A stretch of DNA of 64,000 nucleotides. Origin: Ophiodon elongatus (taxonomy: Eukaryota > Chordata > Actinopteri > Perciformes > Hexagrammidae). Positions 1-13,800 of the stretch are shown one piece after another (within the stretch, counting starts at the first letter, position 1; the number at the start of each line of letters is the position of its first letter). The position numbers and the translations under genes were made by a program. The stretch covers positions 1,883,001 through 1,947,000 of the forward strand of contig JACSYO010000384.1 of NCBI GenBank assembly GCA_016806645.1, read 5' to 3'. Below the pieces are notes generated by a model. It had not been told where the DNA came from. It saw only the letters and a program-made list of their open reading frames with translations, and ran no database searches.

Positions 1-2182
1 GCAATGTCAATAGTGTTGGTGTCCATGCAGTGCTGTAAATTATGTACTGGATGTTTTGGAAATGCCTGCCAGAAATCCTTTTGAAGTTTGTGGAGAAGCT
101 TCTTCAAGTTTGCATGGGTTAGAGAAGGGTTAGAGGGAGAACTTGGCCATGGGTCTGTCAAGTCCATTGATTCTTCTGTATGTGATATCGAGCAATAATA
201 GCTTGTTCGACACAGCTTGGAGGTGGCAGAGGGGCTCGATGTGTTCAGGTGAGGTCAAGTCTGACATTTCGTTGGTGATTGACAATTTTTCTTTTATTCT
301 GTCGTCAATAGACATTGTGTCAAGCCAATTGACGTATGATGCAGTATTTTTTTGTATTCCCTTTCACACCTATCTGGTTTACGACGTCAGCTTTGCCGAA
401 TCTATGGCTCACTTCACTTTAGCTCAGAGGACAGTTTGTACCTACACCTAGCACAAAACATGCAACATTGAATACAAAAGCTTTTAAGCCATTTTTAAAT
501 GGTTAAGAAATCTGCTTGAATGCTGTTTCAGGTTTGAAAAGGAGGGTTCTGTAAATGGGTGAGAGTCATGACTCCAATAAAGATCTCACACATTAGAATA
601 CATTAGATGAGAAATACCAGTTGTATCGCACATTATTTTTAGTTTTTGATGTTTTTTTCTTGAATGACATTTCAGAGATTTAGAGATTCAGTAATGTCCC
701 ACCTTCACTCCAAGCTGTGCATTAGTGTCCCAACATTACAAGGCATGTGAGGTGGATTCTTGAGAAAATCCCACTGGATTTCTTTTTTATAGATCTGACT
801 TCACCTGGTTTCAGGGATGGGTTTATCTCACTGCTCGGTTCAGCTTGAGAAACAACCTTATGCTGGCTCATGTTATTCCCTCTCTGATTAAAAACAATGT
901 TAAATCATGCTATTTACTTATGCCACACTTGTCTCTCCATGTGCATGAGCTTGCAGATCTTAAAGACAACCAAATAGTTCTGCAGTGCATGCAGTTATTT
1001 GAGAAAGGGTTGCAAACAAAATCTCTCCACGGTCTGGGATCTCTGTCCCATGTCATGTACCGTATCTGTCTGTTTGCTCTTCTTCCAAAATGTCCCACCA
1101 CCTGTCTTCCCTTCCAATTGTCAAATAATTGCAAAAATGCTCCATAACATGCACAGAAAATGCAATAGCATACATTTTAAGGATCAAAATGGTCTCATTA
1201 TATCTCATGAATTCATTAGTCCCTCTGTACTGCCTGTGGGGAGTTAAGGAGGAACCTATCTAATTTTGTAAGAGATGTAAGAGAAAATTAAGACTTTTTT
1301 GGGGAAAATGGGATTGCCTTTGGAAAGCTTTGAAAGTTTAACATTTTAGTAAATGCTGGTGATCTTGCTCAAGTCTTTGTCGTCATTGCTGACGCCTTGA
1401 TATTTTTTTTCAAAACACAGGGATTCACAAGTAGCACTCGACAATCTAATTCACATACTGTGCACAGCAGAGAAAAGATTGCAGTACAGTAAATCCTCAA
1501 ATCGTTGCTTTCTAAGTGTTCCTGCTGGCGATGTATGCATCCCGGTGTGGCTCTACGCAGTGCCGTCTGCCCCTGCATAGTGTGTGCTTGCTCCGACATG
1601 ACTTGCATGTTAAGCACCAACAGCTGACTGTTGTAGCCTCCTTGTAATCGAGCCAGTCACCACCGTCTGCCAGGCTCCAATTAGGCATGCAAACCTCCCA
1701 ATACAAGACAGGACTGAAGCTGCCTCAAACTTCAGGTCTCCCCCAGCAGGGCCGACTACTTCTTGTCAGTTCGCTTTACAAACTCCCTTAAAAGAAGTAA
1801 TGATGGACAAGTGGCCCGTGTAAATATTTTTGATGTTACATAATTTGGAATTAAAGAACCCTGCAGTTAAGATGCTAAAAACCTATTTACGGTATCAGGC
1901 TGTAAAGTCCATAAATCTCTTGCTGCAGAATGCCAGCGTTCACATCTTCACTCAGTGCTTTTGGTCATTGTTATTAAAACCCCACAGGCATATTTGCTTC
2001 AAAGTGTGGAGGGATTATCAGTGAATTAAGACACCGTTGCTAATATCGCTTCTGAGCTTTGAAAGTAGCTTTGGCATCTAACTTCTTCCCTAACTTTGAC
2101 AAATTAATAACTTGAATAATCAATCTGCTGGCAAGCCATTAAGTAAGCAAACATAAGGTGTGTGTGTTTGTGTGTGCGTGCC

Positions 2183-2207
2183 TATGTATGTATGTATGTA
2201 TGTATGT
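2183..2207. repeat. (TATG)n microsatellite
   Basis: About six tandem copies of TATG, preceded by a short GT-rich run, in intronic sequence. Confidence 0.9.
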
Positions 2208-2565
2208 ACATGTAAGTTATTTAATGCTTTCAGTTTCCTTGAGCAATTATAAAAGACCCTACCTGTCTTTGTTTTAATTAAAGGATAATACCAGTGTAAT
2301 TTAATTTGAATCCTATTGACCTGAATGCTTATGAAAACTGAGTTTAGACTTTATAGGCAAAAAGATGGAAAAAAAACAATTGAAATGGTTGCAGTTTAAT
2401 TGTTTTTATTTGTATGTCTCATTAAGTTTAAAGGTGTATGGTGAATTTATTAATGCAAGGCTGTTACAGTATGTTTTAAATGTTCTTTTATTGTGTTGGA
2501 GTAAAGAAAGATTGCCACCTGAGGGGATTAAAACTGTTACCTGAAAAGCATTATTTGTGTGAAGT

Positions 2566-2591
2566 ATTTTTTTTTTTTACGGGGGGGGGGG
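2566..2591. repeat. Poly-T / poly-G homopolymer pair
   Basis: A run of about 13 T, then AC, then 11 G. Homopolymers of this kind are prone to length error in assemblies. Confidence 0.85.
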
Positions 2592-5468
2592 TTATTCACT
2601 GTTGCAAATGAGTTATGTATATAGTTTTTAGAAGAGAGGGTTTGTAAGTGGATATTAGAGAGCAAACAGTACCTGTGAGGAGGTACTGTGGGATACCATC
2701 TTCCATGTGGATGCAGTGAAATAACTTCTGGTGTCTTGGGTTACTGTGGCCTCTAATTGCCTCTGTGGATAGTTTTTCTTGAAAAAAATAAAATAAAAAT
2801 GTTATACAGTTGTGTGCCTCTCAAAAGCTGGGAATACAAGGGACATGGCACTGAAAGGCTACAGGGAGAGAAAGGCATATTGGAATTTTATTTACACAAA
2901 CATTTGTCAGAGTCAAAGCTGCTGTGCAGACAAAATCCTCAGTGAATGAGTTAAAGCACAATGTGTGAACCAGATAACCTCAATTTCCCAGGGGTCTCTA
3001 CAGTGGAGCTATAGATCTACTGTGTCCGAGATAGCTCGTTAGCATGACTGTGTGTCAAGACCAGAGCAAATTGCTGTTTTTATTGTTGTCCGCACACACC
3101 TCAGTGACTGCCTTTAGCATTCTGTCGCAGACTGGCTTTTACATGGTATCTTATCTGACCGACATATTTAAGTTATACACTATTCTATAGCGTTAGCACA
3201 CCGCTAACTTAGGCCTGCTACTCAAATCGGTGGGAGCTCCAGTAGGTCACTCTGTGACAGACATGTGTCTTGTTTTTGGTTTCACCCGCTTCATCCACAT
3301 TGGTTTATTGATGATGTTGTAATAGGCAACCCATGTCGCCTGAATTCATGTTGGCACTGTACATTTCTGCAAACCATGTAAAAACCACCTCTGAAACAGA
3401 AATGTGTTTCGCATCAACATGTGTTTCTGAACTCAAAATACATTTGATATAAACATTTCTACATTGATATCAACCTTAATAGTGCTTTGTGGTGCTTGTG
3501 CAGTTTTATGGAGCAACAAAACTATTGGGCTTGGTTGAGTAAAATATCATGATTTGGGTTGAAAAAGTCTGTTACTTTTGGGACAAAGGGACAAGAACAT
3601 TGGTTAAAACTACTCGATACCCAGTACTGGGCTGGTGGTTGGCCCATTTCTGTAATTGTGAGTTTGGTGAGATTTAATGATCTTCCCAAAAAATATATCC
3701 CTCTGTTGTTGTGTCTAAGTCTTTTGGAGACTTTAGAGAGGACTGAAAGTCTTAGTGGAGAAATATTAGATTGGTGTCATGAGTGAACACGTCGGGGCAC
3801 AGATATCTTCATCCTTTATCCCAGCCCTCTCCTCACTGTGCCAAGTGCTTCTTTATATCCCTTCTGTTAATCTACGTCGCCTTCGCACAAATCTCCTTTC
3901 CTTCCAGGCTTCTGAATTTACCTTTTTGTATATATCATAACATTTTAAAAGATGATACTGATACATGTTTTAGCATATTTACAACACACTTTACACTATT
4001 TGCATAACTGCTGACCATTTTCTATTAGTTATACAACTCTCAAAAGAAATACATATTATAATAGATATAGATATTTAGTCTTCCAAAGTCCAAATCCAAA
4101 GTTCTCCTCATGGATAGCTCTAATCAATTTCTATATTTCTTCATGCTAGTCATGCTATCACTTTATGAAAGCATTTCATAAACACTGTCTGTGGCAGTCA
4201 GAAAGAATGAAATAATACTCCATTTTTGTTTTCATAGTGTTCACTTGTATTTCTGGGGGGAGCACCAAGCAATATCACACATATATTGAAATGACGTTTT
4301 GGTCTATAGAGCAGGGATTACGTTTCTTATGAAGTAATGAACACTGAATATGATTTAAATTTCTAAGAATTTATTCAAATGTGGCATCAAACCCTAACTG
4401 AATTCATTTGAATGTGAGCATCATTATGTAATAAACCTTTCTAAAGAAAGACTGTTTTTGACAAGAGAGTTATCCAAACAGGATTTGAAAGGCAACCGAT
4501 CCGTGCTTTATCTGAACAGAAAAAGAAAAAAAAATTCAGATGAAGAACAAAGATTTTGACGAAGAGCAAGTGTTGTTTCAGATTTCTTCAGTAATTAAAC
4601 CTGGCGTTCTCTCCCGTTTTTACACCTTGATTTTATAACTCCCAATATGCTCTCAGCAGAGACACAAACTCACACTTTTGCTTGACACATGAGACTCAGC
4701 AACCACTTCATCCTGGAGACACTGCACAAGTGGCCATTTAGAGACAATACGCTGAGGAAATGGATCTGGGAATAGCTGTCTTTCCCACACCGCCTGAACT
4801 CCTTTTTGTTGTCTTTAGTGTTGCAGATATGATCAGTTGATTTCTGGCCAGCTGTCCGAGTCTTAGGAGGCATGGCTAGGGTTTGCAGCATGGTATCTAT
4901 GATCTTACTGGATGAGGGAAGAAAATGGATATGTTGTTTTCTTTGTATCTACCTCCAGCCCGTAAAAGCAAACATAGTGTGGGTAGTGGTTTTCCATGCC
5001 TCTAGAGCCTGCATAGCCTGGAACAAAGGCCAGTTCATTCATGTGGCTGCAAATCGATATTTGTACAACTTTTTGACTTAGCCAAATAGGGGAGATGTTA
5101 TTCTCACCTTGAATAGTTTATTGAAGTCAATATTTGAGACTATCTTCGACCAGGTAAATTATATAATTTGTTCATGTTTTCCTGGCAAATAGCCTGTCTT
5201 AGTTATGTCTTCTCTCAGGAGCACAGGTTGTGAAGTTGGTTTGACCATTTCTGCATTAGAACGCTGCGATGCTCACATGTGTACCTTGTGTATACTTACA
5301 GAATGAAACCGCTTATCTACGAGCGGAAGGCCCAAATCTTCCATGAGCGTTCCAATTTGCAAACAGAACTAAACATGGCGACGCGCTGAACTCAAAGAGC
5401 TTACAGCGTACATGACATGCAGTTTGTGAGTGCACCAGGTCCAGTGTCACAGAATGACGGTGATGCCC

Positions 5469-5470
<2 letters not shown>

Positions 5471-5506
<36 letters not shown>
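5471..5506. repeat. (TA)18 microsatellite
   Basis: An uninterrupted TA dinucleotide array of 36 bases in the upstream intron. Confidence 0.95.
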
Positions 5507-5511
<5 letters not shown>

Positions 5512-7762
5512 TCACATTAGCCTGTGTGCTGAGGAAAAATGAACGACTGAAGGCCACTGCTGTGCACCGCCTCTTCTCAGTCGAGGATGCGTTTCGGCTA
5601 TGAAAAACATCGCTTCATGAAACACCAACATCCTACTGTGCTGTGATGATAGCTGGCTACCTGTCTTTGAATGGCGGATCTTTGCAAACCATTCCCATGA
5701 ATGTCCTGGTGAGAATGGGGCTGAGACTGACTAACTTATTTGTGTGAAGTGGCGACATGCTGGAGGCTCAGCGGGGTTTCTCCGTCGAGCTCCGGATCAC
5801 GATTCAGTAGTGTTCCTGCTCCGCGGTATGTGCTTCACTCCCATGCTGCACATCACTGACGGGAGTCTTAACTTAAATCGTGTGACATATAAAAGAAAAA
5901 AAAACATCTCATGTCCTGTCATTCTGACGCACACGTGCAAATGATGATTTCCTGATTAAGCCTTTGAAAATGGTCGTGCATTTTAACACTTTTCATTGAA
6001 TATGCAAGAGTTTGAATTTGAATTTGTTAGCAGGCAGGAAGGAACAAACACCAGGTGTTTCTCTGCCTCACAGCAGCTTTAGCTGATGCTGAGAGATGAA
6101 GTGCATAAGAGTCTGAGGAAAAGGATATTCTTTGATTTACGGCATTTTGCCTTCTAAATCATTTGCCAGGAGAAGCAGGGAAAGGAGTACGAGAACACCC
6201 TGGAACGACTCAGTCAGGTGGCTAATATAAACACTGAGGGAAAAAAATAAATCTTTAGATGGTGTTAGTAATATACTGAAGATTGCTTCTGAGGACCGAA
6301 GATCATTTTACCCCATACTAATTACAAATGCATAACATTTGAAATACCTCATTCTTGAGAACTTAATTATTGTCAATATAATTTGCCACTCATTCGGTAT
6401 CCCTTCTTCTTCTCCTCCGGCTTAAATCTGTCATGAGGTGCACACCGCATGCTTTGACTTCCTTTGACATTGTCAGGTGTCAGACCATTGATTGTCACAG
6501 AGTCACTGGTACAAGAGTAATTAACAGCCTGCACCTTGGAAGTGTTGGGAGCACTAGGTATAGCTTCTTATGAGTGCCGTCATCTCTGGCACTACAGAGG
6601 CATTTTTTTACAGTTGAAATTAAGTTCCTCAGGATATAATGTTACTGTAGAACAGAAACACACACAGCCATCTTCATACCCGGCCTTAGTTTTGATCGCA
6701 ACTACACACTTGGAAAGTTTCGTGACTGCCTCTTACACAGTATTGACCTGGCTCATCAATATGGGTTGCAGCTCACTCCATTTAGCTAGACAGGAATGGT
6801 AAATAATTATTGTTGTGTGTTCAATATGTCTGTTTCAATTTGCATTTGCCACAAGTTTCACCCAAATATGAGATAGCCATGGATTAAAGTCACCACCTTT
6901 TCAGACAGAGGCCAGTCGAGTGACAGCCTTGAGAAGTGACAGTGAGGAATCATGATCACCATGGAGATGATGACAGCAGTGATTTCGGTTAGAAAGTTTG
7001 AAAGACGTCATTAAAAGAAAGTGTGAGGGAAAATCAGGAAAAGGGGAGAAACTGTTTTATTTGTACTGCATGCTAATATATTACATCTTTTGTAGAATAA
7101 GCTCGAGACAGATAAAAGGAAACCTCAGAGATCAGCAGGATTTCAGCTCTTTCCACCTTAATTGTGCCCAATATTTTCAAAAATGCCACAATTAAATACC
7201 CCGCATATAATGAGATGAAAACATTTTTTTTTTTACCAAGCAGTGTGCTTTATACATAACATTTTAGACCTCAGCCCTAATACCATATCAGCTGCAATTG
7301 TCCTACAGGACTAACAGGCTGACAGAAGGGCCAACGTTGGTGATATATAATTGGTTGACCAAAGCCTAGAAAAGTATGCAAGACTCCATCAAACAGCACA
7401 CTTTATAACATAGTGAAAACTGAAAATACGAAAAATGTAAAATGTTAGCAATGCCTTCTATGTATAATTCATCCATGACAAGAGAACCCGCTAACAACCA
7501 GACAGTTCAACATTGCCCTTGTGGAAAAATCTAGACTCATGACCCATCTGCACATGGAGATGTTGCACTCTAGTGAGCATAGACATTTCATCCCGGAGTT
7601 TCATTCATAGAGGGTAGGTCTGAAAAATGGTTGTTCTTTTGAGCAGGCAAAGCAATTTGATTTTGAGCCTCGCGTTATTGCGCTTTGACCCTGTGTCACC
7701 ATTCCTCTCACTGCAACCAGAGACCAATGTATATTCTGCTCTGTCTTCTTTCCTTTTCCCAG

Positions 7763-7837
7763 CTGCCATCCAGGTGCAAATCACTCCAACTCAAGGAGAG
7801 ATCAGCGTCGGAGAGTCCAAGTTTTTCCTCTGCGAAG
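7763..7837 (+). CDS. ncam1: NCAM1 exon 1: N-terminus of mature protein, first half-strands of Ig1
   Basis: A 75-nt exon encoding (A)AIQVQITPTQGEIS then VGESKFFLCE, matching the conserved start of mature NCAM1 and supplying the first Ig1 cysteine. The acceptor follows a pyrimidine tract (ttccttttcccag) and the donor is G|GTAAGA. It enters and leaves in phase 1, as in mammals. The alanine at the start is split with the signal-peptide exon, which is not in the window. Identification is firm; the exact 5' splice choice rests on phase and homology. Confidence 0.95.
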
Positions 7838-10800
7838 GTAAGAGTGATCTCGAACACACCTCATTTAACACGGCTCGTTGCAGATTTCCCCTCGTGTGAC
7901 AATACTGGCAGTATTAATTTAGATCATCTGATAAAAGTGATACACTCAGTCAGTTTGAATAATGAGGCTGGTGTCGTTGTGAATGTACTCTGATTAGGAG
8001 TTACGTATAAAAAGAAATACAAGACAAAAGACAAGACGGTGCTGAAAAAAACACGGGGATACACGAACTGAGCAGTCTGTTCTGAGGCGGTAGAGAGAAG
8101 TTCTGATCATGGTCAGGTAGGAGGAGGGCTGAGAAGGGGAGGTGGGAGAGACATGCAGTCTGAAGAGATAATGAGACAGAGGTCTTAGACGGTTGACTGT
8201 AGATGTGCAGTTATCAGATGACCTGAGTTGTATAGGTGGCATTTGCATTTGGTTGGTAAGCTGTCTGACATTATAGACAATTTGTTACGTGAATAAAATC
8301 ATGTCAGTTAGTAGGTCACAGTTATTATAAAACTGCAATGCCTACACAATAACGTTCCAGTTCACCCAAATTACGAAAACCAAATAGTATGTAGCCATTC
8401 AGATGGACTTGGTCTTATCCACCAATAACAGTAAGATTCTTTAGTTTTGGTGAGCTGACCATTTAAAAAGGAATAACTGTACACTGAAACTAACCACTGG
8501 ACTCCGGCTAGAAGACCTGTTGCAACCAATAGTAGCACTTTCTATGACACCCATGTATATAATGCATTATAAACAGTTATAAGCTCATAAATACCCATAC
8601 TATTTTATAACAATAATCATAACACATAATGAAGAATTTGATAATGACATATAAGGTCAAGTATCATAACACTGACATTTTCTTTGTTGCAAGGATCATA
8701 TTGCATTATCATTTCTTGTTGTAACAGATCATTTTCTTTTTATAATGAATTATTATTGAATTAGTGTTTATTGTTTGATTTAAGTAAAATAACAAAAATA
8801 TCCTAAAATGTATGCAAGAACAATACACATACAAAACATTGTAAAATTCATTTTCACTTTACTTTAAGCAAACAATGACCACTTTGGTTAACTCATGATC
8901 ACATGATAATTCATTATAACAATGATTGCCATATGTGAACCTATTACAAGATAATCATAATACACTATGATTCTTTGCCCCCCAAAAAAGCATCTATTAT
9001 GTAGTATTATGATACTTGACATTATAAGTCATCATGAAATGCTTTATAATGTGTTATGATTATTAAGAATCATGAATATTTGTGGTTTTTTTATAACTTT
9101 TTATGAAGGGCTATAAGAAGATTAGAACGCATCATAATGCATTATTGACATAGGCATTATAGAAAGTATTATGCAACCAATTTATTCTTCCATGTTATGT
9201 TCTGTATTGCTCTATGAAAGAGTGTGGCTTCAGCTTGAAATCCAATCCTCCCACTGAAAAGGATGTCAAAATGCAAGTCGGCCCTTTGTGTTGACATTAT
9301 GTTTCAAGGAAACCAAAAGATGCACACAGTCGCCTTTTTTTTAAAAAAAAACGATCGCCGTTTGATTATTTTATTTTTTTCACAAAACCTGCCTGTACTA
9401 AATATCCCTCTGTCCTACTGAGCAAATATAAATAATGCATGCCAGTCTTTTTTATGTTTCAGTGAGCATATATTAGTCCGGTCTTTTTTTCAAGATGAGA
9501 CGGGTTTTGATTTAACAATAATGTTTCCAAGCCATCGTAACACAAACTAATTATTGATTTATCAGGTTTCTCTGATTATTCCTGTTTGATCTTTCATTTT
9601 GAGTCTGATTTTTCTTTTCTCACAGCATGGCAAGCAAGCACAGAGTCTTGCCTAAACTTGTTAAACAGTTTACATCTATGATGTAATACATTAGAAATGT
9701 AACTGAATACCTTATTGAAATACATATAGATAATAGACTGAATGGAAGGGAAAAGCATCCAAATTGGATAGAATTAGTGTTGGAGGTCCAAATCCAAATA
9801 TCTAACAAAGCAGGAGGCTAAGCTAATACACAACTGCATAAAAAGATATCCACTTTATTTTGAGGTTATCATTTAAATGGCAGCTGTTGACTTCTTGCTT
9901 CCTTGCCGCACTCTAATTTACTTTCTTGTGTTTCAGTGGTTGGAGATGCCAAAGACATCGACTGGTACGCCCCCAGCGGGGAGAAGATCGTCCCCAACAT
10001 GCCAGACATCATTGTGAGCCGCAACGATGAAACCATGTCCACCCTCACCATCTACCACGCCAACGTGGACAGTGCCGGTATCTACAAGTGTGTGGCAAAG
10101 AGCGGGGACAAGGAAGCCCAGGCCACCGTCCAAGTGAAGATCTTCCGTAAGTCCCGTCTTTTGTATCCAAATTTGCAGCAATACATTTTGAAATATAATG
10201 CCTCCTGCGTTATGTGTTTTTAATTGACATTATGAGAAAACTGTTTTTGTATTTCTTTCTGTTAGACCATTGACATTGACATTGGAGAAAAAGACTGGAA
10301 ACAACCTGCTCCCTTTCTGCAAAAACATAGCAATTACTGTAAACCTTACTCTTTCTCCCGGAAAATACCTTTGTGTTTTACTAATTGCTTGACAGATATG
10401 TTCAATGGATTATATTCACTGGCAATGTATTTTGTCAAGTTAAAGTTCGTTTTTGGCAAAACCATTTAGTACAATATGAATGGAATTTATAGGAGACTGC
10501 TCTCTAAGCTGTATACCTTAGTTTTAAAGAAATGTCATGTCACATTTAGTGACCCCGGGATTGTTGGCATCTAAGCCAAATGTAAACAAAAGATGAAGTT
10601 ATACTTGGTCATCCAAGACAACTTAGTCTTCCAGGGTAAATAGACAAATTATTCATTAACACGTTCTCTGTTATGTTCTTCTCAGGTACGCCTTGAGAAA
10701 CTTAAGCTTTTACTTAACCCTCTACCTTTTTCGATCGTAACTCATTTGTTGATTTTAATACCAAAAAGAGTGTGGGGTTGTGTTGTTTCAACCAGGACCA

Positions 10801-13800
10801 TCAGATAAAATCTAAGATGTCCTGTTCAAAGAATCATAAGTTTGATGATTTTCAGATCCCAAATTGCTCCATGGCACTTTGTTACGTTACAAAGAAGGAT
10901 TTTACAACAGTAGAAATACAACATTCAACAGAGTTGAAATGACTGTGCACGGCCTGGGAATCTTTGACTACCTTCGCACAACATCTGTGATAAAGTAAAA
11001 TCTAGACCAACCAAAAATTAATAAGAGAAGCAGAACCAACCATAAGGTGCCTTGTTCGACTGCTGTTCGATTTTTTAAAGCAATCTAAATATGACACATG
11101 AAAGTTTTCACCTTTTAAAAGTGTCAGACTGTTCCTCACATCTCTCTACAGAAAAGATCACCTTCGAGAGTGCTCCCAGCCCACAGGAGTTCAATGAAGG
11201 CGATGATGCCGACATAGTCTGCAATGTGGTCAGCTCGCCGCCACCCACCATCATTTGGAAGCATAAGGGCTCCAGGATCCAGGTTGCCAAAGATGGTGAG
11301 CCAGCCCAAATGCAAACGTTCTATAATGCTTGAGCTTCATTCTTATATTATTATAATCTCACCCGCCTGACTCCCTGAGCAGTCACCTCACCTTCCTCCC
11401 AATGCTGTCCGCCAATTTGTGTTTTCCAATCAATTTTGCCACACTCTTCCTCATCTCCTTCTCCCGCTGCCCCTCATCTATGAACAAATATTTGCATTTT
11501 CAGCAGGGAAGTTTTAGACCTCACAGATGATGCATGAACATGGAAATTATATTTGTTTGGACCAGCATGAAGTCGTTATTGCACAGTAGAAAGGATGTAT
11601 GAGGGAGGATTGGACTTTAAGTTCTTCAAATAGAGGGAGAAGTACTCGTATCTTGCTCCCTGAGTGCACGGAAGCTGTAATCAGCTGTAATTTACGGCCC
11701 TTGTCATGTGATGGTGAGTCGCAGTCACACCAATGAAAGACGAAAAAAAACAAAAAACATCACGCATTGAAAAGGAACTTGTCAAACCACTCCTGCATTA
11801 CAATCCTTCTCTCCACACTTGATCCCTTTGTTCTACACAATTGTTGCTTCGCCAGTAAACATGCTTTGGAGCTATGAAGTGTGTAACAGAACCAATGTGT
11901 CTGTCGGGGAGAAACACTGAACATAAAAATAAACACTGTAGAATTGAATGGTGCTTAGGGGAGTGGATTCTATAGACATTCTTATACATTTCTAAATATG
12001 TTGCTGCCGTGACTCAACACTGGAAACTATTGTAACCGCTGTTAATGTTGTGAAGGATGAACATGTATTTTTTGTGATTTTCAACTTGAGGCAGTAGAGA
12101 ACATTGACCTCAGAGAGTTCAACTAAAACTATAATCTGCTGTGTAAGGACTGGGGTGGAGATGAATTATTTTTTACACTTGGACTGGGCCTATTTCAACC
12201 TTAGAGTAACCCCTCCCTTGGTGACCGCTAGAGAGCCTGGAGTCACCACAGTGTTGTGCTTAGCCCGCCTTTATTCTTGGAGCCTGGTCAAGGAATGTGT
12301 TTTTCACTGGAAAAACCACTAATTGTAACCAACACTGAAAACTGAATATCCCTCACAGCAGTTGACCTAACCATATGCTGCATGTTACATTGTTAAACCT
12401 CCCATCAGAACTGCATTGTCATATGTGTCAACGTGACTCGAGTTAAGAGCTGGTCGATGACATGTAGGGCATATGTTTATGTTTAAATACCACACTTAAC
12501 CCTCAAAAATGGGTATTTTGACTGAACTTCAGTTCAGGCATGGAGGTTGTAACACTTAATATGCAAGCAGACAAGAAGCAGAAAACAGACACAAATAGTG
12601 TGGAAATCAGTGATGGAAGATGTGTAAGTAAAAACACCATAATATTAAAATATTACACGACAAGTAAAAATCCTGCTTTCAAAAGTATTAGCAGTTACAT
12701 GTACCGTACTAATGTAATCAGGAGTAAAAGTACTCATAATGGAGAATGTGCCTGTATTATTACTGATGCTTTAACATCACGGATAAGCAGCATTTAAAAG
12801 TTGTCGCTAGCAGGTTGGAGCTACTTTTAACTACTTTCTTTGTTGGTTAGTTAAATATATGACAAAGTGTCACTTTATAAGCTGATCAAATATTTTACAT
12901 GTCAAATGCAAAGTAAACTATAGCTGCCAAATATATGTAGTGGAGTGAGAAGAGCAGTATTTGCCTCTGAAATGTAGTGGCGCAGAAGTGAAAAGTACCA
13001 TAAAATTGAATTACCTAAGTAAAGTAAGCCAAACTCATAATTGTGTTACGATATTTCGGTGAATGTGCTTAGCTATCCTCCATGACTGGCAGAGAGCTCT
13101 AAAATGGGGACAAAAGTGGAGTTGGGATTGTTTGTGCAATAAAGTGAGCAAATCTCAAATGTGACGGGGAGAAAAAGTTCCCAAACCCACGCCAACATTC
13201 TTTCTAGCACTCGGTATATAATTATATGCATAGAGTGATTTTATAGCATACACTCTTTCTTTAGTTCACACAGTGGGCTTCTCTATCAGACGGAGAGATT
13301 CTAGAACTTGTACTAGTATGGAAGCTCCCATCCCAAAAGAAGGAATACATTGTTCTGTGAAAGCCACGTAAATATCTCATTTTTAATCAAGTGAGTTTTA
13401 AAGTACACACTGGCCGGTCACCAATCTTGGAGAAGTGCTTTAGTTCTCTAAAGTGGGCCACATAAAGAACAAACAACAAAAATGACTCAGCTCTTAAGGC
13501 TCTTAAATCAGATGTGGTCAGAGAGCCCTGGATTTTAATAATGCGCGGGAGGAAACGTGTGAGAAACACCTGGTTTCTGTTAAGGCGGCTCACTCTGGTA
13601 CTGTGTGTTTATGGCTGGTTTAATTAGAGGTGCAACAGATTGTCAGGCTCTATGATCGGTGTAAAACACTGCTGAAATACGTCTGGTGTAGCCGGGGTGT
13701 CACGCAGGGCTCTCTGTGTTCTTCCAACTACTTGCTTGATTAAGACGGATAATTGGGACTCAAACTTCCCGTCTGAGTTTTTAAGTGAAGCATTTCATTT

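Larger units (their letters stand above)
1..7762. other. Intron upstream of exon 1; no gene recognised
   Basis: This stretch of 7.8 kb precedes the first mature-protein exon. NCAM1 normally has a very long intron between the signal-peptide exon and this one, so it is most likely the 3' end of that intron. Open frames here are short, lack domain-like composition and have no convincing paired splice sites. It contains a TATG tandem repeat (2183-2207), adjacent T and G homopolymers (about 2566-2591) and a TA array (5471-5506). No promoter or signal-peptide exon was found. Confidence 0.7.

Noticed and set aside
2161..2215. Z-DNA-like GT tract with TATG repeats as a regulatory site
   Set aside because: It is an ordinary microsatellite; nothing nearby suggests a promoter or enhancer that can be read from sequence alone.
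9933..10181. Antisense frame of 82 codons opposite exon 2
   Set aside because: It is a shadow of the GC-rich coding exon on the other strand, with no family features.
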